A DNA stretch of 64,000 nucleotides from assembly GCA_032622095.1 (NCBI GenBank), contig CP136068.1:129649989-129713988 (forward strand), given 5' to 3'. Made by a program: the position numbers and the translations under genes. Shown one piece after another: positions 13,251 through 24,000 of the stretch (the first letter of the stretch is position 1; each line of letters starts with the position of its first letter). The notes under the pieces were generated by a model. That model was not told the origin of the DNA. It made no database searches and saw only the letters and a program-made list of their open reading frames with translations. Origin of the DNA: Siphonodentalium dalli (lineage: Eukaryota; Mollusca; Scaphopoda; Gadilida; Siphonodentaliidae).

Positions 13251-13599
13251 TTAATGAGCGTTTGTTTTTGACGCATCGCTATAAAGAGCGTATGTTTCCC
13301 ATTCAACGTTATTAGCATCTGCAGAGTTATACGTGAAAATTAAGTGCATTTCTTAAGCGGGGAGATTTATTGGATGCCATACTCTTACAACATCATTGTT
13401 ATAGTATGTATGACACTTAGGTCAGGGCTTAGGGGGTAGTTATAGGCATAATGCTTCTCAGAAATCCCGGTTACAAACCAACACTCACAATTTCGTATCG
13501 CAATCGGCACTTCGGGGTTAATAGCGTTGATATATACAGAGCGTTGGTTTTCCGCAGTCTCTATATAAAGAGCGTCGTTTTCGCTATCTAATTATCTGT
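13091..13599. other. No gene seen
   Basis: Nothing recognisable lies in this stretch apart from a loosely repeated phrase, TATAAAGAGCGT, near 13281 and 13564. The short open frames lack coding character. Confidence 0.6.
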
Positions 13600-14010
13600 A
13601 TGACGGGCAATTCAATGCAATGTTATCGCTCGAAATATTATGCAGAGAGAGAAGCGTTTGTTTTCGGTGCAATACCGGATTCGACATCAAGCGTGAACGT
13701 TATCGCTCGAAATAGCTCGAAATATTATGCAGAGAGATTGCCTGTCGTTCCTAGGAACGGGGGACATGTTTACAATTCAACAAAACGTTACGGGATTCAC
13801 GTTATCGCTCGAAATGTTTAGGACGGGTACCATGAATTAACTCATTGAAAGTCGTTCCTAGGAAGGGGGATTTTATTGACCCGCTCGAAATAGCTCGAAA
13901 TATTATGCAGAGAGATTTCACGACGGGATTCAACAAAACGTTATCGCTCGAATTAGGACGGGTACCATGAATTAACTCATTGAAAGTCGTTCCTAGGAAG
14001 GGGGATTCAT
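13600..14010. repeat. Degenerate local repeats (GTTATCGCTCGAA block)
   Basis: GTTATCGCTCGAA occurs at 13622, 13699, 13801 and 13940. ATTATGCAGAGAGA follows in three of the blocks. A block of about 50 bp from GGACGGGTACC to CTAGGAAGGGGGATT is repeated at 13822 and 13956, offset by 134 bp. CGTTCCTAGGAACG at 13746-13759 is a perfect 14-bp palindrome, and degraded versions (CGTTCCTAGGAAGG) follow in the later blocks. Open frames of up to 165 codons crossing this block on the minus strand look like chance, since they run straight across the E1 boundary into unrelated repeats. Confidence 0.75.
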
Positions 14011-14063
14011 CGGATTTTTCCGCCAGAAAAAAAAAAAAATTAACAATAAAAAAACAAATTAAA

Positions 14064-14101
14064 CTAGAGGTCAGATTCCATGGAATCAGATATACTTCCA
14101 T
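14064..14101 (+). other. CTAGA 5' cap of E1
   Basis: CTAGAGGTCA is followed by the palindrome GATTCCATGGAATC (14074-14087), then AGAT and ATACTTCCAT (14092-14101). It is identical in E2 at 36429-36466. The final ATACTTCCAT is the same sequence as the left arm of the 3' hairpins of B, C and D modules, so the two ends of an element carry inverted copies of it. Confidence 0.7.
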
Positions 14102-14105
14102 GGTA

Positions 14106-14129
14106 TTCCATCCCATCCCATCCCATCCC
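14106..14129. repeat. TCCCA pentamer minisatellite
   Basis: About four to five tandem copies of ATCCC/TCCCA follow the cap directly. They are also present in E2 at about 36471-36494. They match the C-rich simple repeats that follow the caps of X1 and X3. Confidence 0.85.
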
Positions 14130-14390
14130 GACCTGACCTTGGTCTTCAAAATGGTCAATCGAAGGTCAAATCGGGTAAAACATGCGGATTTCCACGAAAT
14201 TTGATACCTAGGGGTACTTTTGTCCGGGGAGTCTTTTGGGCGGGTCAAGTCGTGACCCCGACCTGACATTGACATTCGAAATGGTAAGTTCAAGGTCAAA
14301 TCGAGTAAAACGATCGGATTTCGACGAAATTTTATACCTAGGAAAACTTTTGTCCGGGGAGTGTTTTGGACAGGTCAAATCGTGACAATA
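14130..14390. repeat. Two diverged 130-bp direct repeats
   Basis: GACCTGACCTTGG begins at 14130 and GACCTGACATTG at 14260. Each copy continues through AAGGTCAAATCG, GTAAAAC, GATTTC, ACGAAATTT, ATACCTAGG and TTTTGTCCGGGGAGT. The same pair lies in E2. Confidence 0.85.
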
Positions 14391-14399
14391 TGTTACTTT

Positions 14400-15180
14400 T
14401 ACAGTAGAGCGGACATACCTATATAGTATATCGGTGAGCATATTCATGCATTTGCCTTGCTTCTTGCTAAGTCCGTTTGAATTTGCGTCATGAAGAGAGG
14501 GTTTGAATTTGAGTAATATATATCACCGGTCACAACGTTATACGCTACCAGGGTTAAACCGTTCAATATAAATCATTAAAAAGTGTACTAATCTTGCGTG
14601 TATATACTACTTATCACATCCACTCATCGAAAAGTTTTTATCTCAATATATGATTTTCGGAGTAATTTTGCCCATTTGATCTTCGGTGGAATTTTCCAAA
14701 TCTGAACCCACCCGACACAAACACTCCCTTGAGCAGGTTGCGTTTATATTAGAGAGGTCAAATTTTAGAGTCATACCTACAGTATACCGGCTTATGTACC
14801 ACCGCATTAAACTCGCTCCTACATCGGCCCGTTTGGATTTGGGGCTAAAAATCGGCTAGTGATAGACTACAGAAGTATACATATTTATGATATATAGCGT
14901 TGTCACGAGTAAACCGTTCCGTTCCATCTGAAAATTAGAAAATTGCGCTCTAGATGCGCGTGAACACTAGCTATCAGATGTACTCGTCAAAAAAAAAATT
15001 CTCGATGTTTGAATTTGAAGTATAGCGGTCAAGATTTGGGGGGGGGGGCGTGAATAGAATATCCAAATGTACCTGCTACGGCATTACCTTGCTCTTTAAT
15101 TAGCCCTTTTGGATTTGGTGGGAAGAATAGGTGCATTTTCCTGTTCCCCGTATAGCGGAAAGGGGTATATATATATAGTC
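14400..15180. repeat. Degenerate ~350-bp repeats (family R3) in E1
   Basis: Three diverged blocks start near 14404, 14752 and 15021 with forms of TAGAGCGGTCAAA followed by a CATACCTA-like phrase, a GCATTA-like phrase and CCGTTTGGATTTGG. They reappear in E2 (about 36769-37545) and, more diverged, in X3 (44480-45535). There is no coding potential. A G homopolymer near 15037 differs in length by one between E1 and E2. Confidence 0.7.
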
Positions 15181-15272
15181 ACGCATTTCAATCAGTTTGG
15201 ATATAAAGTTTAAATATACACAGTTATATGCCTATATATTTAATACTAATATATTTTCTTATAAATTAATAG

Positions 15273-15350
15273 CGCAGTGCGTAGTCGAGTGGTCAGAGCG
15301 TCAAACCTTCAGCTTGTGTTTTTATTGCGACGTGAGTTCGAATCCCGTCA
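15273..15350 (+). repeat. tRNA-derived SINE-like head, unit 1
   Basis: TAGTCGAGTGG at 15282-15292 matches the pol III A-box consensus TRGYNNARYGG, and GTTCGAATC at 15336-15344 matches the B-box consensus GWTCRANNC. The 54-bp spacing is near that of type II (Leu/Ser-like) tRNAs. The T-stem and D-stem pair poorly and the acceptor ends do not pair, so a functional tRNA is unlikely. Internal pol III promoter activity is possible. Confidence 0.7.
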
Positions 15351-15544
15351 AATTATCTTTTTTTATTTTTTATTTTTAACATGTTTTGGTGTATTTTAAT
15401 CATCAAATACGAATAATACCAAACTAAAGATAATGTAAAGATGCTTTTTATATTCGATTTCAATCAGTTTGGATATAAAGTTTAAATATACACAGTTATA
15501 TGCCTACATATTTAATACTAATATATTTTCTTATAAATTAACAG

Positions 15545-15620
15545 CGCAGTGCGTAGCCGAGTGGAGAGAGCGTCAAACATTCAGTATGTGTTTTATTGCG
15601 ACGTGAGTTCGAATCCCGTC
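15545..15620 (+). repeat. tRNA-derived SINE-like head, unit 2
   Basis: A box TAGCCGAGTGG at 15554-15564 and B box GTTCGAATC at 15607-15615 are 53 bp apart. Several bases between the boxes differ from unit 1 (GGAGAG against GGTCAG, ACATTCAG against ACCTTCAG). A run of seven T directly downstream could end pol III transcription. Confidence 0.7.
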
Positions 15621-16000
15621 AAATTATCTTTTTTTATTTTTTATTTTTAACATGTTTTGGTGTATTTTAATCATCAAATACGAATAATACCAAACTAAAG
15701 ATAATGTAAAGATGCTTTTTATATTCGATAAATAACTAGAATATAAACAATATACAAATTTTTGGCGTATATATAGATAATATATATTATATATATAAGC
15801 GGAATTATTTTGAAGAGCTCTTTTCACTTGACTGAGAAAAAAATAATGTTTTAAGTCCAAAAGTTTTGGTTGAAATATTGGAGCCTTTTTCAAAAAGTGA
15901 AAACAAAATGAACGACTTTTCTGGAACAGGGCGATTTCGATCCGTTTTGGACTCTGGATTTCCCAAAAGTCATCTCCGTTTCGGGTGTAGCATAATCTGA

Positions 16001-16644
16001 ATCTTCGGAGGAGATGTGAGGACAAGCACATGGGCCCAAATTGCAAACTTTGAGGGCCCGTAACTCTTGCATTTCTTCTCGGATTTCAAAAATCCTTTCC
16101 GGTATGAGTTTGTTTTCGTTCGGGAAATACATAAACTTAAATATATGAATGTCAATCAAAATTTTATTTTGCAAACAATTTGCCCCCCACCCCAGTGTCA
16201 AAATATATGTCTGACCCTGTCAAAATTTCCTTCTCTGACTAAACTGACAACGGTCAACACGACTATGAAAACCACATGCAGTTATCTGGAATGATACAAG
16301 AGGACAACAGAGTACAATCAAATAGAGGTTTGCCAACTATGGGCGGTAACTCCTCAGGGAAAGCGCGGACACAAGTTCTGATGCCCGTGGGCAGTAGGGC
16401 ATATCGAGATGTGTATACAGTCCAATTTTCGATGCTCTGCTCCTTATAATTTCCGAGATAATAAAATGACATTTTTTCATATAAAGGGAGATAACTCTAC
16501 GGGGTAAATGCGGACAATATCCGTTATGAGCCAAAGGCATAGAACTCATTTACCCCAACATACTTACCAAACTTGAGTTTTCTAGTACTAATACATTCCG
16601 AGATTTGGGCGTTGAAAAATACTGTAGTATAATAATAATAATAA
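16001..16644 (+). repeat. D-type 3' core of E1 (644 bp)
   Basis: From ATCTTCGGAGGAGATGTGAGG to the terminal AAT run this is essentially identical to the 3' part of the D unit. It contains GGGCGGTAACTCC and, about 143 bp later, GGGAGATAACTC. It ends in the minimal palindrome ATACTGTAGTAT (16619-16630), then AATAATAATAATAA. The joint to the next module is at 16644/16645. Confidence 0.9.
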
Positions 16645-16687
16645 CTAGAATTTTTAAACTTCCTATTGGAAGTTTGATACTTCCATA
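16645..16687 (+). other. CTAGA 5' cap of X1
   Basis: CTAGAATTTTT is followed by stem AAACTTCC (16656-16663), loop TATT and perfect complement GGAAGTTT (16668-16675), then G and ATACTTCCATA (16677-16687). The order of parts matches the E and X3 caps but the stem sequence is different and still self-complementary. Confidence 0.7.
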
Positions 16688-16689
16688 TA

Positions 16690-16870
16690 ATTATCATATA
16701 TATTCCAATCCAAATCCCCTCTCAATCATTACCTTTCCCATAACCCAAATCTCAACATAACCATACCTATCGGCAACCCGTACCATGTCCCAATACTAAA
16801 TGTTTCTATAAGCATAACCATGCTCTAGCCGTAACCATAACCACAATAATTCTAACTATATCTATAACTT
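16690..16870. repeat. C-rich degenerate hexamer tract after the X1 cap
   Basis: The strand is nearly free of G and rich in phrases such as CCATAACC, CCCAAATC and CATAACCATA. It resembles an eroded 6-bp repeat. The same kind of tract follows the X3 cap. Confidence 0.7.
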
Positions 16871-17182
16871 TAAAAAGTCATGGAATATAAGTAGTGGCTC
16901 ACCTTTTCGATCGTAATTTTGTTTATCTCGATTAATCCGTTCCACAACTATTGAAGTATTTATTTAGTTACACCCATGCATACTTCAGACCTTATATTAT
17001 GATACATGTTTATCATAAACACATCAGTTCGCAAAAATAAAAGATTAAGAATGAGGCTACTTTTGAAATTATATTTCTCGTAAAAAGTGACCCCTAGTAG
17101 ACCCTTTGGTATCATCTAGATGGTCTCCTGTAATTTCTGTAGAAGACAGACACAGGCAGACAGACAGAAATTCGCAGATATA

Positions 17183-17352
17183 CAGTAATGCCCTATGTAA
17201 TCGACCCCTTAAACACAGCAGAATTATGGGTAACTTTTCGGGATTCAGGAGAGCTTTCGGATGAATGTCAGCAGGCTATATTTCCCGCTAAATCCTGAAA
17301 TATTACCCATAATTCTGCTATGTTTAAGGAGTCGATTACTTAGGGCATACTG
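17183..17352. mobile_element. Snap-back MITE, TA-flanked, Tc1/mariner-like ends
   Basis: The 170-bp element starts CAGTAATGCCCTA and ends TAGGGCATACTG, with TA on both sides (17181-17182 and 17353-17354). The left arm (17183-17233) and right arm (17303-17352) are reverse complements over about 50 bp with a few mismatches, and the inner part (ATTCAGGA against TCCTGAAAT) pairs further. TA target duplication and CAGT termini fit Tc1/mariner MITEs. It has no coding capacity and would rely on a transposase elsewhere. Confidence 0.8.
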
Positions 17353-17354
17353 TA

Positions 17355-18543
17355 GATATAGATGTAAGCATGTTATTAAATTATTCATGAATTCCAAATT
17401 AAATCACACGACGTCAGATGCACCTATCCCATGACACTCCACGTGACAATTCACCGTGTGTTCCAATTTTAGTTTGTCATGATCCAACCGGTTGGGCACC
17501 AATAGCAGGTCAGACCGACAAACAAATGAACACAGACACAGTTCGGTTTTATTAGTATACATACCCACATGTGTACAATATATATATTTAATTGGCAACG
17601 GGAATAAAGAACATGCACGGGTTCCACATGCACACATGTGTCTATCTCTTGTGCATATATTCCAAATTAAAGACTTGAGATGTTAAAAATTATAACTGCT
17701 ATGGGATGGTATATTCTCGTGAAATATACGGATAGTTATAGTCTGTCCACAATGAAGTGCGAAGTTTTAAATCAATGCCGATCTGTAATTTGCCAAGTGT
17801 TAAGTCTTGGTTTATCAGTTTGTCGGGTCAGTGATTTCAACGGCCAGTACTATAAGTGACGGTTATATCTACGTGCAGCGGATATATTTATTTATGAAAT
17901 AATTATGCGCGAATGGCAATCACTCACACAACTGATAACACATGTCTTGATTACGCCTTATTATAAAATTAGTAACATGCTAAAAACGAGCCCAAATCAC
18001 CAGAATGGGACAAAGGCGAATATGTTTTATTTGAAGTTCTATCATGCTCGGGAACGCTCTAGAAAGATCACTGAAATGTCACTATATATGTGTATCAGGA
18101 ATCAAGCATTAAATATAATTTAGAAACATATCAAAATAGCATAACAGGTAATGCTGTCAAGACACGTTATGTCATTACAAACGTTTATACCGATTGTACT
18201 GACTGTCCAACCGATTGTACTGACTGTCCAAGATCGCGAACTTTTCCACAGCTTGTGCGAATTTTGTATACATTTTTGGTTCAAAGCGACTTAATCGGAC
18301 AGGTGCGCAACACACTGTGCCATCAGAAGTAGGCCAGTCATGCAGCCAATTCTATTTTAAAGAGCGCGGATTTGGGAAAGCTGCATTGTGTGAGAACGTA
18401 ACATGATTCGCGTACATCTATATGCATTTCGGTATGTTGCTTTCCCGAGTAATGGTGCCTTTTCTGTGTACATAAATAGCACCAAACTGAACATACGCCT
18501 TCTCACCAGCAAAATGATAAATAGCCGATGTGTTGAAACGGTA
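17355..18543. other. No gene seen; 21-bp direct repeat at 18190-18231
   Basis: Only short, non-coding-looking open frames are present. A 21-bp unit starting CCGATTGTACTGACT is perfectly duplicated at 18190-18210 and 18211-18231. Nothing else is recognised. Confidence 0.7.
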
Positions 18544-18550
18544 GTATACC

Positions 18551-19055
18551 CAGGGGGGGGGGGGGGGTCGTACAAAGATTTCAGGCACGTATGGCATTTT
18601 TTCCCTTTCGATCATTTTTTGTACCCACCCACCCCCTTCGCCAAATGTTTTTTCCGTTTTCGGCAGTTTTTTCCGACCATTTTTTGACACCCACCCCCCC
18701 TTTTAACACTAAAACAGAGATTTGCGGGGGGGAATTCACTGTAAACAGCTGTATATGAATTTCTGTGCATACTATTTATCATGGATGTTGACATGGACAT
18801 GTAAATAGGAATGAGTCCTTTTGAGGTCATTCGGCCAAAAAAACATGGCTGCCAGCGGCCATCTTGGATTTAAAAATTTGCAACAAAATACAACACGATA
18901 ACTGCCTGCAGTCAGTTTACAGTTTACAGTTGCCAAAACACTAAAAAACAAGCAGGAAATTATTTTTTTTAGTTGCGGAAAAAATTGCTTGTTGGTGGAT
19001 TTGATCACCCACCCACCCCGGCATACGTGCCGGAATTTTTGTTTTCACCCCCCTG
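18551..19055. mobile_element. Non-autonomous DNA transposon with CAGGGGG ends
   Basis: The 505-bp element starts CAGGGGGG (a run of 15 G) and ends CCCCCCTG. It is flanked by GTATACC at 18544-18550 and 19056-19062. Subterminal inverted similarity continues inward: GGCACGTATG (18584-18593) matches CATACGTGCC (19022-19031). The interior is T-rich with several CCACCC runs. CAGGG termini resemble many hAT elements, but hAT makes 8-bp duplications and GTATAC is self-complementary, so the exact edge and the superfamily remain open. Confidence 0.7.
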
Positions 19056-19062
19056 GTATACC

Positions 19063-20352
19063 ATAAACAAATATAGCATGTCGAGCTTGTAAAATAGACG
19101 GATATTTTTGAGAATATACGGATATGAATGCGCGTATTTTACCATTTAATATGTTATTGCAAGTCTTCACAGTCATGCATAAGTTCATAATACCAAGTTA
19201 ACAATCGTTATTCACACAAAAACATACTTATATATGTCGTTCAATGTAATTATGCTACATTGATCGACCACCCATTTCGGAACAGCGAAATAGCGTATGG
19301 TATGATGACATTAAACTCTCTTTGCTCGCTTGCCTATATCGCGATGTTCCCAACAGTTTAAGGTGCCGTATTTTAACAAATAGATTGTCATGAAATGGTA
19401 GCATTCTTGAAATGATATATACATGGCAGCTTATACCTACACATTCCATATGCAATTCGCTTAATTTTGGTGTGCTTCATATTCTTGTATACCCGCAGGT
19501 GGTGAATTAGTCGGCGCTTTAAGGCATTTATTGTATATTTTCCGAGTAGCGAACGAATGTACGACGTCGACGTTGTCGCCTATTCGTAAGTTATAAGACT
19601 TTACATTACGTCTCGTCCAATTAATGCGAAATATGCAATCGGCGGTCTTAACAGTCGGACAATAAAGTCATATATTTTCACTCGTGACACATACAGATGA
19701 TAAAGAGACAATTTTTAAATGGTCAGATCTGAATTCAACAAAATTATGCACTATGTCAGATGGTAAACCAATACCAAACCGCAAAGTGTCACGTTCCGAA
19801 ATTATGATACCAAAATTAGCGACTAAGGGGTGGCAAGGTTGGGGCGTCGGACGGGATACGCTGACTCCCATTCATTCAATTTGAATATATCATATATTAA
19901 AATGGTTTACGGGCGCGTGAACGGATAGAAAATAGTTTCAATTGAATTGAGAACTGCAAGCGAAAGTCCGCGCATAAGACGGATTGTGCTTTATGAAAAC
20001 GTGGTCCATGCTGAGAAGTGTTATAACAATATACGACGGACACCACAGTTCTGTTAATTCTCAAATGTCAAAGTCGAGAATTATTTTTGTAAAAAATGGG
20101 GGTTTTAAAAAAAGTGAAAACAAAACGAACTACTATTCTAAAACTAATGAATTTCGACCGTTTTTGGACTCAAAATATGTCATTTTTAAGCCGCATCGTG
20201 ATAAAACCGCATAATCACGGCCGGTCGGCAAGACAGACAGCCGACTTTGTTTTGAGTGATTACCCATTAGCCAATACAACACTTAATACAGTGCGCCAAC
20301 ATGAATGGATGTTGAAATATATCGCCAGTGGTCATTTGTGTAATTTTTGACA
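19063..20352. other. No gene seen; short dispersed-repeat fragment at 20095-20190
   Basis: No coding or RNA gene is recognised. At about 20095-20190 the phrases AAAAGTGAAAACAAAA, GAAC, ATTTCGA and CGTTTTTGGACTC form a diverged copy of the segment at about 15880-15980 in E1 (and about 38772-38872 in E2). In both X1 and E it lies shortly before the 3' core. Confidence 0.5.
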
Positions 20353-21003
20353 TTGTAAAAATGTCCTGGTTTGGTCTTCTGTCTATGTTTAAGACGCTCA
20401 CATAGAGCAAATCCAGCTGTTGCGCTTCGTCTAGGAGAAGATCGGGACACAAGCACTTTCTACACATGGACTTTATTAGTACATTTTTCGATGTGTTATA
20501 ACTTGGTCATTTCTCACCCGATTTACAAAATTCTTTCACGAGTAGCATCAGTACATCGTATAGATACCCGACAGTAAAAATGGTTGGAATCGGTGACAAG
20601 AAAAAAATTGACAAATTTTGCACCCCTCCCCGGGTCAACAAATTGTTTTCGGACCTTGGTGAAAATTTCCCCGATTCGTGCCCTTTCCTTAGTTAACACG
20701 ATTACGAGAACCGAATTCAGCTGCTTGACTTCTTACAGGAGAAAATCTGCGCACAAACTTTTTCCAAAATTTTGGTTTAAGGGCCATAACTCTGGTAAGC
20801 AAGTTAGGGCACAAACCTAAATGCTCCATTACCATGCATCTTGGCAAGGTGCATATACCTACCAAATTTCAATGCTTTAACTTTTAAACTTTCTGAGATA
20901 TAAGGGTTTCAAAATATATTAAGAATAATAAATAATAATAATAGTGAAAAATAAAAAATTGAATAACAATATACTTCCATATTAAAATATGTAAGTATAA
21001 TAA
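20353..21003 (+). repeat. B-type 3' core closing X1 (651 bp)
   Basis: From TTGTAAAAATGTCCTGG onward this is identical to the last 651 bp of the 1,245-bp B monomer, ending in the B hairpin and AATAA. It carries GGGCCATAACTCTGG about 200 bp before the hairpin. It lacks the first 594 bp of the monomer, so the array starts inside a monomer although its later joints are exact. Confidence 0.9.
20971..20998 (+). other. B-type terminal hairpin (representative)
   Basis: The left arm ATACTTCCATAT and loop TAAA are followed by ATATGTAAGTAT, which differs from the perfect complement by one base (T for G). AACAAT precedes and AATAA follows (20999-21003). The same altered base is present in every B monomer, for example in the last at 34666-34693, so it was fixed before or during array expansion. 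Confidence 0.8.
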
Positions 21004-24000
21004 GGGAATCGCTCGGAATTGATTGGAATGTCGATAGTATGGTTTATTGACATTTCTGTGTTCAGTTGGAAAGTTCTGGTGTGACCCCCACCCATGCCTC
21101 GAAATTTGATGACGCGGGTAGAAAAGTCGCCATATATCGGCCAATTTTCGAGATATCGAGCTAATATTTGCGCCATTGTGTTCGTATTTTATGCCCCTAT
21201 AATATTTACTAGGGTTTTGGTGAGGTATTGCGCCGATATTTTACTATGTAGGCCAATATGTATGTTTCTGGTTCATACTTTTTTGAATATCTCCGGACTC
21301 ATTCGACATAATGCAGCAAATGAATAATCGTTTAAAAGAGCTAAAAATTCCCCATCGAATGATACCAAACACGTCACGATTGGTTGAAGAAATATAAATT
21401 CATAGTGCTTTCCCTGTAAACTTGAAAAAAGGAAAGGGCCACCATTTCTACATTTGTCAACCGATTCACAAAATTCACGCACGATAATACTTAGTACATC
21501 CTACAGATACTTCACAATCATTTTGGTTAAAATCGGCGACAAAAAAAAATTGACATATTTTGCCCCTCCCTTAGCCCAGGAAAAATTGAGCGGACCTTTG
21601 TAAAAATGTCCTGGTTTGGTCTTCTGTCTATGTTTAAGACGCTCACATAGAGCAAATCCAGCTGTTGCGCTTCGTCTAGGAGAAGATCGGGACACAAGCA
21701 CTTTCTACACATGGACTTTATTAGTACATTTTTCGATGTGTTATAACTTGGTCATTTCTCACCCGATTTACAAAATTCTTTCACGAGTAGCATCAGTACA
21801 TCGTATAGATACCCGACAGTAAAAATGGTTGGAATCGGTGACAAGAAAAAAATTGACAAATTTTGCACCCCTCCCCGGGTCAACAAATTGTTTTCGGACC
21901 TTGGTGAAAATTTCCCCGATTCGTGCCCTTTCCTTAGTTAACACGATTACGAGAACCGAATTCAGCTGCTTGACTTCTTACAGGAGAAAATCTGCGCACA
22001 AACTTTTTCCAAAATTTTGGTTTAAGGGCCATAACTCTGGTAAGCAAGTTAGGGCACAAACCTAAATGCTCCATTACCATGCATCTTGGCAAGGTGCATA
22101 TACCTACCAAATTTCAATGCTTTAACTTTTAAACTTTCTGAGATATAAGGGTTTCAAAATATATTAAGAATAATAAATAATAATAATAGTGAAAAATAAA
22201 AAATTGAATAACAATATACTTCCATATTAAAATATGTAAGTATAATAAGGGAATCGCTCGGAATTGATTGGAATGTCGATAGTATGGTTTATTGACATTT
22301 CTGTGTTCAGTTGGAAAGTTCTGGTGTGACCCCCACCCATGCCTCGAAATTTGATGACGCGGGTAGAAAAGTCGCCATATATCGGCCAATTTTCGAGATA
22401 TCGAGCTAATATTTGCGCCATTGTGTTCGTATTTTATGCCCCTATAATATTTACTAGGGTTTTGGTGAGGTATTGCGCCGATATTTTACTATGTAGGCCA
22501 ATATGTATGTTTCTGGTTCATACTTTTTTGAATATCTCCGGACTCATTCGACATAATGCAGCAAATGAATAATCGTTTAAAAGAGCTAAAAATTCCCCAT
22601 CGAATGATACCAAACACGTCACGATTGGTTGAAGAAATATAAATTCATAGTGCTTTCCCTGTAAACTTGAAAAAAGGAAAGGGCCACCATTTCTACATTT
22701 GTCAACCGATTCACAAAATTCACGCACGATAATACTTAGTACATCCTACAGATACTTCACAATCATTTTGGTTAAAATCGGCGACAAAAAAAAATTGACA
22801 TATTTTGCCCCTCCCTTAGCCCAGGAAAAATTGAGCGGACCTTTGTAAAAATGTCCTGGTTTGGTCTTCTGTCTATGTTTAAGACGCTCACATAGAGCAA
22901 ATCCAGCTGTTGCGCTTCGTCTAGGAGAAGATCGGGACACAAGCACTTTCTACACATGGACTTTATTAGTACATTTTTCGATGTGTTATAACTTGGTCAT
23001 TTCTCACCCGATTTACAAAATTCTTTCACGAGTAGCATCAGTACATCGTATAGATACCCGACAGTAAAAATGGTTGGAATCGGTGACAAGAAAAAAATTG
23101 ACAAATTTTGCACCCCTCCCCGGGTCAACAAATTGTTTTCGGACCTTGGTGAAAATTTCCCCGATTCGTGCCCTTTCCTTAGTTAACACGATTACGAGAA
23201 CCGAATTCAGCTGCTTGACTTCTTACAGGAGAAAATCTGCGCACAAACTTTTTCCAAAATTTTGGTTTAAGGGCCATAACTCTGGTAAGCAAGTTAGGGC
23301 ACAAACCTAAATGCTCCATTACCATGCATCTTGGCAAGGTGCATATACCTACCAAATTTCAATGCTTTAACTTTTAAACTTTCTGAGATATAAGGGTTTC
23401 AAAATATATTAAGAATAATAAATAATAATAATAGTGAAAAATAAAAAATTGAATAACAATATACTTCCATATTAAAATATGTAAGTATAATAAGGGAATC
23501 GCTCGGAATTGATTGGAATGTCGATAGTATGGTTTATTGACATTTCTGTGTTCAGTTGGAAAGTTCTGGTGTGACCCCCACCCATGCCTCGAAATTTGAT
23601 GACGCGGGTAGAAAAGTCGCCATATATCGGCCAATTTTCGAGATATCGAGCTAATATTTGCGCCATTGTGTTCGTATTTTATGCCCCTATAATATTTACT
23701 AGGGTTTTGGTGAGGTATTGCGCCGATATTTTACTATGTAGGCCAATATGTATGTTTCTGGTTCATACTTTTTTGAATATCTCCGGACTCATTCGACATA
23801 ATGCAGCAAATGAATAATCGTTTAAAAGAGCTAAAAATTCCCCATCGAATGATACCAAACACGTCACGATTGGTTGAAGAAATATAAATTCATAGTGCTT
23901 TCCCTGTAAACTTGAAAAAAGGAAAGGGCCACCATTTCTACATTTGTCAACCGATTCACAAAATTCACGCACGATAATACTTAGTACATCCTACAGATAC

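Larger units (their letters stand above)
15186..15728 (+). repeat. Tandem dimer of a 272-bp SINE-like unit in E1
   Basis: Two head-to-tail units begin TTTCAATCAGTTTGG at 15186 and 15458, exactly 272 bp apart. Each contains a tRNA-like head, a T-rich stretch and a conserved 3' part ending in TTTTTATATTCGAT. The two units differ mainly within the tRNA-like region. Tandem SINE dimers usually have short flanking duplications; I see none around the dimer. The unit may therefore have been captured and duplicated within the E element. Confidence 0.8.
14064..16644 (+). mobile_element. Module E1: Helitron-like non-autonomous element
   Basis: This 2,581-bp block recurs as E2 (36429-39536) at about 99% identity. 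Its ends are defined by comparison. On the left, E1 follows unrelated A-rich DNA while E2 follows a D unit. On the right, E1 is followed by CTAGAA and E2 by TGAAAAA. Inside, in order, are the CTAGA cap with hairpin, a TCCCA minisatellite, two 130-bp repeats, 350-bp degenerate repeats, two tRNA-derived SINE-like units, a short conserved segment at about 15880-15980, and 644 bp of D-type 3' core ending in ATACTGTAGTAT plus AAT triplets. No target-site duplication is visible, as expected for rolling-circle elements. There is no transposase or Rep/helicase gene. Calling it Helentron/HINE-like is inference. Confidence 0.65.
16645..21003 (+). mobile_element. Module X1: leader element of the B array
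   Basis: It begins with a CTAGA cap directly after the AAT run of E1 and ends with the first B-type hairpin plus AATAA at 21003. Contents are the cap, C-rich degenerate hexamers, a snap-back MITE, a CAGGG-ended transposon, unassigned sequence and 651 bp of B-type 3' core. It is read as one long Helitron-like element whose 3' part was then amplified as the following eleven B monomers. No protein gene is present. The single-element reading is inferred from its cap and hairpin. Confidence 0.5.

Noticed and set aside
13802-14299. 165-codon minus-strand open frame
   Set aside because: It crosses from local repeats into the E1 cap and the 130-bp repeats, and its E2 counterpart has a different C-terminal part because the flank differs. 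It resembles no protein family.
14850-14862. Second canonical Helitron end (GGCTAGT in E1)
   Set aside because: CTAG followed by T is present but no GC-rich hairpin precedes it at the right distance.
15273-15350. Functional type II tRNA gene
   Set aside because: A and B boxes are good, but the acceptor, D and T stems pair poorly and the sequence is part of a 272-bp repeated unit. A tRNA-derived SINE-like head fits better.
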